Source: Brevibacterium yomogidense (GTDB taxonomy: Bacteria; Actinomycetota; Actinomycetes; Actinomycetales; Brevibacteriaceae). From it: 64,000 bases of DNA. The stretch covers positions 310,001-374,000 of the forward strand of contig NZ_JABASY010000002.1 in NCBI RefSeq assembly GCF_016107685.1. Direction: 5' to 3'. The notes beneath the pieces were generated by a model. It made no database searches and was not told where the DNA came from. It saw nothing but the letters and a program-made list of their open reading frames with translations. A program made the position numbers and the translations under genes. Shown piece by piece: positions 17,947 through 27,302 of the stretch. The stretch's first letter is position 1. Every line of letters starts with the position of its first letter.

Positions 17947-18603
17947 GTGGTGCGATCACTCACACTGCTGCGCCACGGGCGCACCTCCTACAACGCAGAA
18001 GGTCGCTTCCAGGGGCAGGTCGACGTGCCCCTCGACGAGCTGGGGCTCGAACAGGCGCGGGCCGTCGCCCTGCACCTGGCGGGTTCCGCGTCGATCTCAC
18101 GGATCGTGTCCTCGGACCTCCGTCGGGCCGCACAGACGGCGCAGGCGCTGTCGGAGGCCACCGGAGTGCCGGTCGCCCACGACGCTTCCCTGCGTGAGAT
18201 CAGCGTGGGGGACTGGGAGGGCTACACCCGCGACGAGGTCGCGGAGAAGTGGCCTGAGGAACTCGACGCGTGGCTCGCCGGCACCGATATGCGTCCGCCC
18301 GGCGGTGAGAGCCGCAACGAGTCCGCCACACGCGTGTTCGAGGCGATCAACCGCCTTGTCGACGAGGCGCCGGAGGACGAGGACCTCGTCGTCGTCGCGC
18401 ACGGCGCTGTCATCCGCAGTGCGACGGAGATGCTCCTCGACATGGCCGACGGCCGAGGCCGCCTGGGTGTGCTGACGAACTGCACCTACGCGCGGCTGAG
18501 CCCCGGCCGCACCGGCTGGGTGCTGCGCGCCTGGGGCGGCGGCGCGGAATCGGTCGCCCTGGCACGTCCCGACACGGACGCCACCGTCGTCTCCGCATCC
18601 TGA
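17947..18603 (+). CDS. Histidine phosphatase family protein
   Basis: This 218-residue cytoplasmic phosphatase belongs to the phosphoglycerate-mutase-like branch. The phosphohistidine motif LRHGRTSYN is at 8-16 with catalytic H10. Other family marks are SDLRRAAQTAQAL, the acid/base REISVGDWEG and the second histidine in VVAHGAVIR. It directly follows rsfS (stop-start gap of two bases). In mycobacteria a protein of this type is the glucosyl-3-phosphoglycerate phosphatase GpgP; whether this one shares that substrate is not clear. GTG 17947 is the first start after the rsfS stop. Confidence 0.88.
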   Translation: MVRSLTLLRHGRTSYNAEGRFQGQVDVPLDELGLEQARAVALHLAGSASISRIVSSDLRRAAQTAQALSEATGVPVAHDASLREISVGDWEGYTRDEVAEKWPEELDAWLAGTDMRPPGGESRNESATRVFEAINRLVDEAPEDEDLVVVAHGAVIRSATEMLLDMADGRGRLGVLTNCTYARLSPGRTGWVLRAWGGGAESVALARPDTDATVVSAS

Positions 18604-18645
18604 CGTCACGTCTGGGTGAATGGCCTCACGCCTCGGTGAGTGATC

Positions 18646-19743
18646 TCAGGAACCGGTGAGTTCACGCGCGAGCTCGAGCAGCCGCAGCGCGGACTCGTCC
18701 CACGAATGCTGCGCGGCACGTGCGGGTGCCGCTGCTGAGGCCCGCTTCCAGCGCACCGGGTCCTCGAGGAGCCTGACCGCCCGGGCGAAATCCTGTGGAT
18801 CGTCCGGGTCGGCGAAGAGCGCCGGGCCCTCCTCCGGTCCCGCGATCTCCCGGAAGATCGGCATGTCCGTCACGACGACCGGCACACCACGGGAGAGCGC
18901 TTCGACGACGGGCAGTCCGTACCCCTCCGCACGGGACGCAGTCACGAGCGCGGTGGCGCGGTCCAGCAATGCTGCGTACTCCTCGTCGCTGATCCCGCGA
19001 TGGAAGACGAGGCGCCCGTGGTCGGGGGCGAGAGCCCGCAGTGCGGCCTCGCGTGCCGGTGTGATCCCGGATGCCATGTGGAGGGTGTAGCCGGGGAGCC
19101 ATGCGAGGGACCGGACCAGCGCCTCGGCGTTCTTGTAGGGCAGAAACGCACCCATGTACACGAGGGTGCGGGCATCGTGCCCGCTCGCCCGCTGCGGGAC
19201 CGGGTCCACCGGGTCCGCGGCGTTCGGGATGACGGATACGGGTTGCTTCGTGAGGGCGTGGGCACGGATCAGCCCGGCGGTCGTGTGCGAGACCGTCGCC
19301 ACAGCATCCGCGCGGTCCAGCAGCAGCCTCTGCGGCCAGTACGCGGTGTGGAACGCCCGCCACAGTCCGCGGATGGGAAGCGGCAGGTCGTGCGGGGGAG
19401 TCGGGTGGGTGTAGTAGATGAGGTCGTGCAGCGTGAGGATGAGTCGGTAGTCGCGGCCCCACGATCCCATCGTCTGCATGGGGGAGAACACCACGTCCGG
19501 TGACAGCCGGTTCACCTGACGCGCGAGCAGGGGCTCCGCCGGGGACGTGGGTGACGTCACATGATGGGTGAGAACGTCGGGCAGCGGGGGAATCTGGCGG
19601 TCGTCGTGGACCAGCGCTTCGACGGTGATCGCGGGGTCCTGCGCAGAGATCCGCGCCAGGCCGCCCAGCAGCCCGGCGCCGTACCGCGAGATGCCATCGT
19701 GCCGCGGCCAGCGCGTGTAGCGGGCGTCGAACAGGAGCCTCAT
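18646..19743 (-). CDS. Glycosyltransferase family 4
   Basis: This is a GT-B fold transferase that uses a nucleotide sugar; acceptor unknown. The protein has 365 residues. It begins MRLLFDARYTRWPRHDGISRYG (N-terminal acceptor domain) and has VYMGAFLPYKNAEALV in the hinge. The retaining GT4 motif EGYGLPVVEAL is at 273-283, with the EX7E glutamates. It lies alone between the phosphatase gene (convergent) and the Mrp operon (divergent). ATG 19743 is chosen, since a TACGCT box (19757-19752) ends eight bases upstream, giving almost no leader. A role in cell-envelope polysaccharide or glycolipid is inferred from family only. Confidence 0.88.
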   Translation of the reverse strand: MRLLFDARYTRWPRHDGISRYGAGLLGGLARISAQDPAITVEALVHDDRQIPPLPDVLTHHVTSPTSPAEPLLARQVNRLSPDVVFSPMQTMGSWGRDYRLILTLHDLIYYTHPTPPHDLPLPIRGLWRAFHTAYWPQRLLLDRADAVATVSHTTAGLIRAHALTKQPVSVIPNAADPVDPVPQRASGHDARTLVYMGAFLPYKNAEALVRSLAWLPGYTLHMASGITPAREAALRALAPDHGRLVFHRGISDEEYAALLDRATALVTASRAEGYGLPVVEALSRGVPVVVTDMPIFREIAGPEEGPALFADPDDPQDFARAVRLLEDPVRWKRASAAAPARAAQHSWDESALRLLELARELTGS

Positions 19744-19783
19744 GACCACCCAGCGTAGCCGCCGCTTGGGGGCTCTTCTGATT

Positions 19784-19813
19784 TTGCCCGGTGACGCACA
19801 CGCTCTGTACAGT
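19784..19813 (+). promoter_or_regulatory. Promoter of the Mrp operon
   Basis: TTGCCC (19784-19789) and TACAGT (19808-19813) are 18 bases apart. Transcription would start near 19820, leaving a leader of about 70 bases before GTG 19893. Confidence 0.6.
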
Positions 19814-19892
19814 GAGGGAGCTCATACTCCTTCGAACTTCGGGCCAGGCGCTCATTCGCAGAGGAGCTGAAGACGACCGGAGGGGAACCCGC

Positions 19893-22800
19893 GTGCCCAT
19901 TGTGCTCACCATCGGTGTGCTCACCGCTCTCGTCATCCTCACCCCCGTCGTCACCTCGTTGCTGGGCCACCGGTCCGGCTGGGTGCTGGCCGGCGGCTAT
20001 CTGCTCGCCACCGTGTCGTTCCTGCCCGCCGTCACCGCCGCCGTCGCTGGGTCGCCGCTGGAGTGGACGATGTCGTGGATCCCCGGGCTGGATGTGGAGC
20101 TCGCATTCCGGGCGGACGGGATCGGAGTCGTCTTCACCCTCATCGCGCTGCTCATCGGAGCGGTGGTGCTCGCGTACTCCGTCGGCTACCTGGAGCGCGG
20201 ACGGCAGCTGAGCTTCTACTGGCTCATGGCCACGTTCACCCTCGCGATGACCGGGCTGGTCCTCACCGACGACCTGTTCGTCCTCTTCCTGTGCTGGGAG
20301 GCGACCAGCCTCGCCTCCTTCCTGCTCATCGCACGGTCCGGCACCACCGCCGAGGCCCCGTCGATGCGCACTCTCCTCCTCACCTTCCTGGGTGGGCTCA
20401 CTCTGCTCACCGCGATCGCGGGCATCGTGGTCGTCACCGGCACCGCGCGCATCAGTGAGGCGCTCACCTCGCCGGCGTGGGACGGTGCGAACCCCGCGCT
20501 CGTGTCGACGATCGCGGTGCTCGTCGCCGTGTCCGCCATGACGAAGTCGGCGCAGTTCCCGTTCCACTCGTGGCTGCCGGACGCGATGGCCGCAGCGACA
20601 CCCGTGAGCGCCTACCTGCACGCCGCCGCCGTCGTGAAGGCGGGCGTCTTCCTCCTCATCCGCTTCAGCCCCGCCTTCAGCGCTGTGCCGGCCTGGAACG
20701 GGCTCCTCATCGTCGCGGGACTCGTCACGACCGCGATCGGCGGGTGGTTCGCTCTCACCCAGACGGACATCAAGAAGCTCATGGCGTATTCGACGGTCAG
20801 CCAGCTGGGGCTGATCACCGCCGCGATCGGTGTGGGAACGGAAGCGGCGATGATAGCCGCGGTCCTCCACGTCATCGCGCATGCACTCTTCAAATCCGGC
20901 CTCTTCATGATGGTGGGGGTCGTCGACCACCTCGCGCACATCCGCGACGTCGGCCGCATCCCACGGCTCATCGGCCGCGCGCCCGTGTCATTCGCGGTGA
21001 CGGTACTGGGCTGCGCGTCGATGGCCGGCATCCCACCACTGCTGGGATTCGTCTCGAAGGAATCGGTGTTCACCGGTCTGCTCGATTCCCCGGGTGGAGC
21101 GTGGGCGGGCTGGGCGGCCCTCGTCGCCGGCGCCGCGGGTTCCGTCCTCACGTTCGCCTACTGCGCGAAGCTGGTGTTCGGTGCGTTCGTCGACGGACCC
21201 GCGCTGCGGGACGAGGATCGGACGGGTAACGATGGGCCGCATGGCGAAGCCCCCCAGCTGGGCCCCCAGTCGCCGGTCATGCTCGTCTTCGCCGCGCTGC
21301 CGATCCTCGCCTCCGTCCCGCTCGCGTTCATGCTGCCGCAGCTCGAACGGCTCGTCGTCCCTGCTGTCACCGCCGCGCTGCCGGGCACCGAACCCGCACC
21401 GCATCTCGCACTGTGGCACGGCGTCACCCCGGAGCTGGTCGCGACCTTCGCGATCCTCGCGCTGGGCATCGTCATCATCGTTGCGCGCGCCGGCGTCTGG
21501 CGCTTCTTCGACCGCGCGGTCCTCCCGTTCGACGGTGCAGACGTCATCTCCGCGATCGAGCAGGGCCTCATCCGCCCCGCCCGCGCGCTCATGGACTTCA
21601 CGACGCCCGTGCGCGCGGCGCGCCATGTGGTCCCCGGGCTGGCGATGCTCGCCCTCGTCATCCTGGGTGGGGTCGGTGCGATCGTGGAGGGACCGGGCCT
21701 GCCACAGCCGCAGGAGGGCCTCAACCGACCCATCGACGCGGTGCTGCTGGCTCTGATCACCCTCGCGGTGCTCGTCGCCTGCTTCGCACGGTCGCGGATG
21801 ACTGCGATCGTCGCCCTGTCCGCGGTCGGCATCCTCGCCACCGTCCAGATCATGTCCCTGGGCGCACCCGACGTCACCCTCACCCAGCTGCTCGTCGAGG
21901 CGATGACGATCATCATCATGATGCTCGTGCTCCAGAAGCTGCCGCGCACGTTCTGGAAGTACCCGCGCCGGTTCCAGCTCAAGCGCGGCGCCTTCGCGCT
22001 CGTGATCGGCGTCTCCATGGGCACCGCGACGTGGGCGCTCGCAGGACGTCGTGAACGGTCGGACCTCGCGATGTACTACCTCGAGCAGGCGCCGGAGATC
22101 TCCGGCGGATCGAACATCGTCAACACGATCCTCGTTGAATTCCGTGCGCTGGACACGCTCGGTGAGCTCACCGTGCTCGGCATGGCAGGCATCGCGATCG
22201 TCGCGGTCATGTCGTCGGTGCGCGATCGCTACATCGATCCGCCGGCCGAGGACGTTCCCGAAGTGCCGCGCACCCCGTACGTGAAGCTCGGCCACGCCTC
22301 GTCGCAGCGCGCGGTCTTCGTGTCCTGGCCGAACGTCATCCCGATCCAGCTGACGGTGCGTCGCCTCATCCCGATCCTCGCGATCACGTCCGCGATCGTC
22401 TTCTGGCGCGGACACAACGAACCGGGCGGCGGGTTCATCGCCGCGCTCATCGGCTCCGCGGTGATCGGCCTCCTCTACATGTCGACGACGACAGACCGTG
22501 CGATCGGTCCACCGCAGGCGCCTGTCGGGCTGATCGGCGGCGGCGTCTTGACCGCGGTGCTGACGGGTGCCGTGGGGCTCATGGCGGCCGGATCGTTCCT
22601 CGAACCCCTCCACGGGCAGTTCCTGGGCCAGCACTTCACGACGTCGATGCTGTTCGACGTGGGCGTGTACCTGGCGGTGCTGGGTCTCATGCTCATCAGC
22701 TTCAACCTCCTGGGCACCTCGGACTCCGCGTTCACCCCGGCGGGCAATGATGTGCTGGTCGACGGGCAGATGCTGCGCGACGTCGTGGACGTGACGCCGG

Positions 22801-22979
22801 AGAGCACCCGTGAACGTGTCGACGAGATGGTCTACGGCGAGATGACCGGCCCCATGGAGTCCGTGCGGGGCGAGCGTCCCCCGTGGTGGAACAGGAGCGG
22901 GCGCATCAGGAAGCAGCGCGTCGGTGCGCGCACCGCGTCGATGTCCCGCGGCCGTGAGTCAGAGGAGGACGGATCATGA
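19893..22979 (+). CDS. mnhA: Mrp Na+/H+ antiporter, fused subunits A and B
   Basis: This is the largest subunit of the multi-subunit Mrp/Mnh antiporter in the cell membrane, related to NuoL of complex I. The protein has 1028 residues. The NuoL-like core (about 1-560) holds FLCWEATSLASF with the conserved proton-channel glutamate E136, plus TKSAQFPFHSWLPDAMAA. A MbhD/MbhE-like section follows, and the C-terminal 200 residues are an MnhB domain (FWRGHNEPGGGFIAALI). Such A-B fusions are common in actinomycetes. GTG 19893 is chosen because CGGAGGGG precedes it by seven bases; the frame opens earlier at 19791. It overlaps mnhC by four bases. Confidence 0.93.
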   Translation: MPIVLTIGVLTALVILTPVVTSLLGHRSGWVLAGGYLLATVSFLPAVTAAVAGSPLEWTMSWIPGLDVELAFRADGIGVVFTLIALLIGAVVLAYSVGYLERGRQLSFYWLMATFTLAMTGLVLTDDLFVLFLCWEATSLASFLLIARSGTTAEAPSMRTLLLTFLGGLTLLTAIAGIVVVTGTARISEALTSPAWDGANPALVSTIAVLVAVSAMTKSAQFPFHSWLPDAMAAATPVSAYLHAAAVVKAGVFLLIRFSPAFSAVPAWNGLLIVAGLVTTAIGGWFALTQTDIKKLMAYSTVSQLGLITAAIGVGTEAAMIAAVLHVIAHALFKSGLFMMVGVVDHLAHIRDVGRIPRLIGRAPVSFAVTVLGCASMAGIPPLLGFVSKESVFTGLLDSPGGAWAGWAALVAGAAGSVLTFAYCAKLVFGAFVDGPALRDEDRTGNDGPHGEAPQLGPQSPVMLVFAALPILASVPLAFMLPQLERLVVPAVTAALPGTEPAPHLALWHGVTPELVATFAILALGIVIIVARAGVWRFFDRAVLPFDGADVISAIEQGLIRPARALMDFTTPVRAARHVVPGLAMLALVILGGVGAIVEGPGLPQPQEGLNRPIDAVLLALITLAVLVACFARSRMTAIVALSAVGILATVQIMSLGAPDVTLTQLLVEAMTIIIMMLVLQKLPRTFWKYPRRFQLKRGAFALVIGVSMGTATWALAGRRERSDLAMYYLEQAPEISGGSNIVNTILVEFRALDTLGELTVLGMAGIAIVAVMSSVRDRYIDPPAEDVPEVPRTPYVKLGHASSQRAVFVSWPNVIPIQLTVRRLIPILAITSAIVFWRGHNEPGGGFIAALIGSAVIGLLYMSTTTDRAIGPPQAPVGLIGGGVLTAVLTGAVGLMAAGSFLEPLHGQFLGQHFTTSMLFDVGVYLAVLGLMLISFNLLGTSDSAFTPAGNDVLVDGQMLRDVVDVTPESTRERVDEMVYGEMTGPMESVRGERPPWWNRSGRIRKQRVGARTASMSRGRESEEDGS

Positions 22980-23302
22980 TCCTCGCAGTCACCGTGGCGG
23001 TCCTCGTGACCGGAGGCGTGTACCTCACCCTGCAGCGGTCGATGGTCCGTGCCGTGTTCGGGATGACGATGATCTCCCACGCGGCGAACTTCATGCTGCT
23101 CGCGTCGGGGGTCTCCGCGTGGCGCGGTGAGCCCATCGACGGCCGCACCGATGTGTCGCTCGCCGCCGACCCGCTCCCGCAGGCGTTCGTGCTCACCGCG
23201 ATCGTCATCACACTCGCCGTGACGATCTTCATGCTGTCGACCGCGGTCTTCGGTCACGACGACGACCAGTACAGGCTGCCGGAGACAGGGGAGGAGCGCT
23301 GA
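22976..23302 (+). CDS. mnhC: Mrp antiporter subunit C
   Basis: This 108-residue NuoK-like membrane protein has three helices (about 2-20, 28-47, 68-95). GVYLTLQRSMVRAVFGMTMISHAANFMLL is the MnhC/NuoK pattern, and LPQAFVLTAIVITLAVTIFML is the third helix. It starts inside the mnhA stop (ATGA) and its stop shares one base with mnhD, so translation is coupled through the operon. Confidence 0.93.
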   Translation: MILAVTVAVLVTGGVYLTLQRSMVRAVFGMTMISHAANFMLLASGVSAWRGEPIDGRTDVSLAADPLPQAFVLTAIVITLAVTIFMLSTAVFGHDDDQYRLPETGEER

Positions 23303-24864
23303 TGGAACAGACTCCCGTCGGAGCACCGATCGATTCGGCACTCCTCCTGCTCCTCATCGCCGTGCCGCTCGGAGCTGCTGCTCTCAGTACGCTCATCAAG
23401 TCTCGGACGTTCGACCGGGGCCTCCTGATCGGGGTCCCCGTGTTCGTCGGGGCCTCCGCTGTCGGGCTGCTCGTCGTCCACCAGGATCACCCGGTGCTGG
23501 CCCATTCGGTGGGCGGGTACCTCAACGGCCTGGCAATCCCGTTCGTGTCCGACACCTTCGCAGCCCTCCTGCTGCTGGTGACGAGCATCGCCGCCGTGAT
23601 GTGCGGATGGTTCCTCATCGCCACAGGGGAAGACCAGTACCGGTTCGTGCCCGCACTCATCCTCATGATGCTCACGGGCGTGTACGGCGCGATCCTCACC
23701 GGCGACCTCTTCAACATGTTCGTCTTCGTCGAGGTCATGGTGCTGCCGTCGTACGCGCTCATCGCCGTCACCGGCACGTGGCGCAGACTGGCCGTCGGGC
23801 GCATGTTCGTCATCGTCAACCTGCTCACCTCGACACTCCTGCTCATCGGTGTGGGCTTCGTGTACGCGACGACGGGCACGGTGAACATCGCCACCCTCGC
23901 GAACATGGAGGTCATCGACGAATCGGCCCAGCTCGCACTCGGCCTCGTCGTGGTCGCCTTCCTCATCAAGGCGGGCGCGGCACCTGCACACACGTGGCTG
24001 GTCCGCTCCTACCCCAACACCTCCGCCGGCATGATGGGCCTCTTCTCCGCGCTCCACAGCAAGGTCGCGATCTACGCGATCTTCCGGATCTTCGGCACGA
24101 TCTTCGGTGAGCCACCTGCGTGGACGTGGGCGCTCGCGGTCATCGCGGTGGCGTCGATCCTCATCGGTTCGCTGTCCGGCATGGCGGAGAAGCGAGTGCG
24201 CGACACCCTCGCGGTCCAGATGACGTCCGGTGTGGGCCACATCCTCGTGGGGGTCGTGCTGCTCACCTCCACCGCACTCCAGGCGGGCATCTTCTACACG
24301 GTGCACCACATCCTCACGATGGCGGGCCTGCTGCTGGTGTTCGGTGCCGTCGAACAGGTGTACGGCAGCGGCCTCTACCGCAAGCTGTCCGGTCTCGCGG
24401 CGCGGGAGAAGCCGACCGCGGTGCTCGTCGTGCTGGGACTGTTCTCCCTCGTGGGGCTGCCCCCGACCTCGGGCCTCTGGGGCAAGGTGGGCCTCGTCGT
24501 CGGTGCTGCGGCCCCGACGGAGGGCGACGACACGTCCGTGCTGGGCTGGGTGCTCATCGCAGCGATCGTCGTCGGTTCGGTGCTGAGCCTGTTCGCGCTC
24601 ATCCGTCTGTGGCGGGCCGTCTTCTGGGGCGATGCCCCCACCAGCTACCATCCTGATTCGCCGCTCACCGGCAGATCTCCGTCCATGAGTCTGCCCACCG
24701 ACGTGCGGATCCCCACGCGCCTGCTGACCCCCGGCGCGATCCTCATCGGCCTGTCCGTGCTCCTCTTCGTGGCACCTCAGCCACTCATCGAGGTGACGCA
24801 GAGGTCCGCGGACGGGCTGCTGTCCCACGGCGACTACATCAGGGCGGTGCTCGGCCATGGTTAA
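23302..24864 (+). CDS. mnhD: Mrp antiporter subunit D
   Basis: This 520-residue NuoM/N-like proton channel subunit has about fourteen helices. The conserved membrane glutamate is E144 in NMFVFVEVMVLPSYALI, and KAGAAPAHTWLVRSYPNTSAG is the family loop with the channel lysine. It is the second antiporter-like subunit of Mrp and probably carries protons. Start and stop overlap mnhC (1 base) and mnhE (8 bases). After about residue 420 the sequence is a normal C-terminal end without fusion. Confidence 0.94.
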   Translation: MEQTPVGAPIDSALLLLLIAVPLGAAALSTLIKSRTFDRGLLIGVPVFVGASAVGLLVVHQDHPVLAHSVGGYLNGLAIPFVSDTFAALLLLVTSIAAVMCGWFLIATGEDQYRFVPALILMMLTGVYGAILTGDLFNMFVFVEVMVLPSYALIAVTGTWRRLAVGRMFVIVNLLTSTLLLIGVGFVYATTGTVNIATLANMEVIDESAQLALGLVVVAFLIKAGAAPAHTWLVRSYPNTSAGMMGLFSALHSKVAIYAIFRIFGTIFGEPPAWTWALAVIAVASILIGSLSGMAEKRVRDTLAVQMTSGVGHILVGVVLLTSTALQAGIFYTVHHILTMAGLLLVFGAVEQVYGSGLYRKLSGLAAREKPTAVLVVLGLFSLVGLPPTSGLWGKVGLVVGAAAPTEGDDTSVLGWVLIAAIVVGSVLSLFALIRLWRAVFWGDAPTSYHPDSPLTGRSPSMSLPTDVRIPTRLLTPGAILIGLSVLLFVAPQPLIEVTQRSADGLLSHGDYIRAVLGHG

Positions 24865-25369
24865 TCCGCTGCGACTCATCGGCTACTTCCTGTGGATCGG
24901 GAAGGAGATCGTCAGTGGGACGATCGACACCATCGGGGGTCTCGTCAATGCGCGCGGGTACAGCCGCCCCATGATCGTTCAGCTGCCGCTGCGCTGCACG
25001 ACGGATCTCGAGATCACGATGTTCGCCTCGTCGATCACGATCACCCCCGGCACGCTCGTCGTCGCTGTGGCCGCGAGCGACGGCGCTGCCGAACCGCCGT
25101 CGCTGTTCGTCCACGCGCTGTTCGCCGATTCCGAGGAGGACGCCATGGACGGCCTCTACGACATGGAGACGCGCCTGCTCACCGCGATGCGCGGCCGGGC
25201 ACCGCGGCCCGTCGCGGAAGTGCAGAAGACCGCACAGGCCGGCACCGATGGACCCGGTGCCCCGGGCACGGATCCGGACACACGCGACCAGACCACCGAC
25301 GACCAGACCACCGACGACCAGACCACCGACGATCTGAACACCGACGACCAGAGGGGAGGATCGGCATGA
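24857..25369 (+). CDS. mnhE: Mrp antiporter subunit E
   Basis: This 170-residue subunit needed for Mrp assembly has an N-terminal amphipathic/membrane part (PLRLIGYFLWIGKEIV) and the family motif MFASSITITPGTLVV. The last 45 residues are an unusual hydrophilic tail with a DQTTD repeat (25286-25330), absent from typical MnhE. The start overlaps the mnhD stop by eight bases, and the stop overlaps mnhF (ATGA). Confidence 0.9.
   Translation: MVNPLRLIGYFLWIGKEIVSGTIDTIGGLVNARGYSRPMIVQLPLRCTTDLEITMFASSITITPGTLVVAVAASDGAAEPPSLFVHALFADSEEDAMDGLYDMETRLLTAMRGRAPRPVAEVQKTAQAGTDGPGAPGTDPDTRDQTTDDQTTDDQTTDDLNTDDQRGGSA
25286..25330 (+). repeat. Three perfect 15-bp tandem copies in the mnhE tail
   Basis: GACCAGACCACCGAC is repeated three times without change and encodes DQTTD each time; a diverged fourth copy follows (25331-25345). 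The unit is a multiple of three, so copy-number change keeps frame. Confidence 0.9.
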
Positions 25370-25626
25370 CCCTCGTCTTCTGGATCGCCATCGGGATCTT
25401 CACGCTGGCCATCGCCGTGGCGCTCATGCGCGTCGCGTCCGCGAAGGACCTGGGGTCGCGGGCGATCATCGGCGACCTCGTGTACTTCTCCGCGGTGGGG
25501 ATCCTCACGATGATCGCGATGCTCACCGATCTGTCGATCATGCTCGACGTCATCTTCCTGTCGTCGCTGCTGGGCATCCTCGCCACCATCGCGCTGTCGC
25601 GCATCCTCACAAGGGGGTACCGCTGA
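25366..25626 (+). CDS. mnhF: Mrp antiporter subunit F
   Basis: This 86-residue subunit has three hydrophobic helices (about 4-20, 34-55, 60-78). The sequence MTLVFWIAIGIFTLAIAVAL and then DRI-like AKDLGSRAIIGDLVYFS fits MnhF. AGGGGAGG stands eight bases before ATG 25366. It overlaps mnhE by four bases and mnhG by one base. Confidence 0.9.
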   Translation: MTLVFWIAIGIFTLAIAVALMRVASAKDLGSRAIIGDLVYFSAVGILTMIAMLTDLSIMLDVIFLSSLLGILATIALSRILTRGYR

Positions 25627-26144
25627 TGGGGAACACCGTCGTCGACGTCTTCATCGCCGCCTGTGTGCTGGGCGGTGCGACACTCCTGCTCGTGAGCGCG
25701 CTCGCGATGTTCCGTGCGAAGGACGCGCTGTCCCGCATCAACGTGTTCTCCCCGGCGACGGGGATGGGGATGCCGCTGGTGCTGGTGGGCTGCTACACGT
25801 ATACGCTCCAGCACGAGGGGTTCTCCGTCTATCGGCTGCTCATCGCGATCGTCGGGTTCTTCGCGCTCATCATCGTGAGTTCGATCGCGTCGAACACCCT
25901 GTCGCGCTCGACGGTCCTCTCCGGTTCCCCTGTGCACCGGTACACACGGCCCAACCGTCTGGCCCACGCCCAGGGGGAGGACCCCCGGGAGGACTCGGAT
26001 TCCGACGAGGACGCGGACCCCGGAGTGGAACCAGATGCCGGAGTGGGCTCGGACCCCGGATCGGAACCAAGACCCGGAGTGGAATCAGGACCCGGTGACG
26101 GAACCATGGACGACTCAGCCGGACGCGGCGACCCGACCGCCTGA
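25626..26144 (+). CDS. mnhG: Mrp antiporter subunit G
   Basis: The 172 residues comprise the normal MnhG core (about 1-100, three helices, with LALMFRAKD-like SALAMFRAKDALSRINVFSPA) and a long acidic, Pro/Gly-rich C-terminal tail (EDSDSDEDADPGVEPDAG and similar). The tail is not part of usual MnhG and resembles the extra tail on MnhE. It is the last gene of the six-gene operon and shares one base with mnhF. It converges with the alpha/beta hydrolase gene, 25 bases away. Confidence 0.9.
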   Translation: MGNTVVDVFIAACVLGGATLLLVSALAMFRAKDALSRINVFSPATGMGMPLVLVGCYTYTLQHEGFSVYRLLIAIVGFFALIIVSSIASNTLSRSTVLSGSPVHRYTRPNRLAHAQGEDPREDSDSDEDADPGVEPDAGVGSDPGSEPRPGVESGPGDGTMDDSAGRGDPTA

Positions 26145-26169
26145 TCGTTCTCCCTGCCGGCCCGTCCGA

Positions 26170-27255
26170 CTAGTCGTCGACCGTGCTGGTACGCCCAGAG
26201 TCCTCTGCCCCATCGGCACGACCTGAGTCGTCCATCCTGCGTGCGAACCCCTCGATCGCCTGGGCGACGGCTGCGGGGCGCTCGTAGTGGAGCAGGTGCC
26301 CCACCCCGGTGAGCGTGTGATCCTCCACGGAAGCCCCCACACGCCGCAGGGAGTCGACGAACGACTGTGCCGCACCGATGGGTGCGATGAGGTCGTCGTC
26401 CCCGGCGACCACGAGCAGGGGGCGCCCGGTCGTAGCGAGGCCGGCTGCGGCCTCGGCGACGGTGTGGGTGATCGAGACCCGGTAGGCCTGGGCGAGCGAG
26501 CGACGGTCCGCGTACCCGGAGAAGTAGCGAGCATGCTGATCGTGGATGAAGCGGCGGGTGACCCGGTCGGGGGACGTCGCCATGACCTCGCTCATGGCGC
26601 GCACGATGACGGGATGTGCCAGCAGTGCGGTGCCCAGCCTCTCCGGCAGCGACGCCCCTGCGGCGTAGTACAGGCGCGTGAGCTGTGTGAGCGTCCGGGC
26701 CGACCCCTCGAGCGGTGGCTGGACGATGGGGGACAGGAGGCCCAGTCCCGGGCTGATGTCCGTCGTCTGCGCGTACGTGTGGGCGGCGAGGACCGACCCG
26801 AAACTGTGCCCCACCAGCAGGGGGCGCTGTCCCGTCGCGGCTTCGCACGCGGCGCACACCGCGCGGATGTATGCGGTGAACGTGGACAGGTCGAGCCCGT
26901 CGTCCGGTGGGGACACCGCGCCGAAGCCGGGCAGGTCCGGCACCCAGACGTCGCGGTCGCGCAGGTCGTGGGCGATGAGGGCGAGACCGTGATGATCGCC
27001 CCGGAAGCCGTGGACGAGGACGACGGGGCGCGGCCGGGAAGCCCCCGAGGTGCGGGCCGGGTAGACCCACACCGCTGGTTCCGGCAGTGAGGACGCACGA
27101 CGAGGTTCCTCTGCCGCCTCCTCTGCGATGTTCGTCACCGTGTCCGTGTCTGTCGCCCTGCCCCTGTCCGTCATCGAATCAATGACCGTGCGTGCAGGGG
27201 GCGGCCAGGGGAAGTCGACGTCGGGAAGAAGCCTCAGAGAGGGAGGGAACGACAT
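26170..27255 (-). CDS. Alpha/beta hydrolase
   Basis: This 361-residue cytoplasmic hydrolase has an unknown substrate. The oxyanion motif HGFRGD is near residue 82, the nucleophile elbow GHSFGS has S151, and the last GVGHLLHYE region holds the catalytic histidine. The first 60 residues are a polar, probably disordered extension. ATG 27255 is taken as the start because a TAGACT -10 box ends six bases before it, so the message is probably leaderless. It is convergent with mnhG. Confidence 0.85.
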   Translation of the reverse strand: MSFPPSLRLLPDVDFPWPPPARTVIDSMTDRGRATDTDTVTNIAEEAAEEPRRASSLPEPAVWVYPARTSGASRPRPVVLVHGFRGDHHGLALIAHDLRDRDVWVPDLPGFGAVSPPDDGLDLSTFTAYIRAVCAACEAATGQRPLLVGHSFGSVLAAHTYAQTTDISPGLGLLSPIVQPPLEGSARTLTQLTRLYYAAGASLPERLGTALLAHPVIVRAMSEVMATSPDRVTRRFIHDQHARYFSGYADRRSLAQAYRVSITHTVAEAAAGLATTGRPLLVVAGDDDLIAPIGAAQSFVDSLRRVGASVEDHTLTGVGHLLHYERPAAVAQAIEGFARRMDDSGRADGAEDSGRTSTVDD

Positions 27256-27261
27256 ACGGAT

Positions 27262-27267
27262 AGTCTA
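27262..27267 (-). promoter_or_regulatory. -10 box of a leaderless promoter (alpha/beta hydrolase)
   Basis: TAGACT on the - strand ends six bases before ATG 27255. The same six-base spacing recurs at 3414, 33805 and 45963. Confidence 0.6.
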
Positions 27268-27302
27268 GGAGAAGCAGGTCCACAGGCGCTCAGCCACGCG
27301 TT

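Noticed and set aside
18604..18645. Separate promoter or small gene between the phosphatase and glycosyltransferase genes
   Set aside because: The 42-base gap holds only short GGTGAGT-like words; no hairpin or box is convincing.
19744..20939. 399-codon - strand frame before and inside mnhA
   Set aside because: It is opposite the Mrp coding sequence and is rich in His, Arg, Gly and Asp typical of mirror frames.
22832..24879. Long - strand frames across mnhC and mnhD
   Set aside because: They mirror well-conserved membrane proteins and contain no motif.
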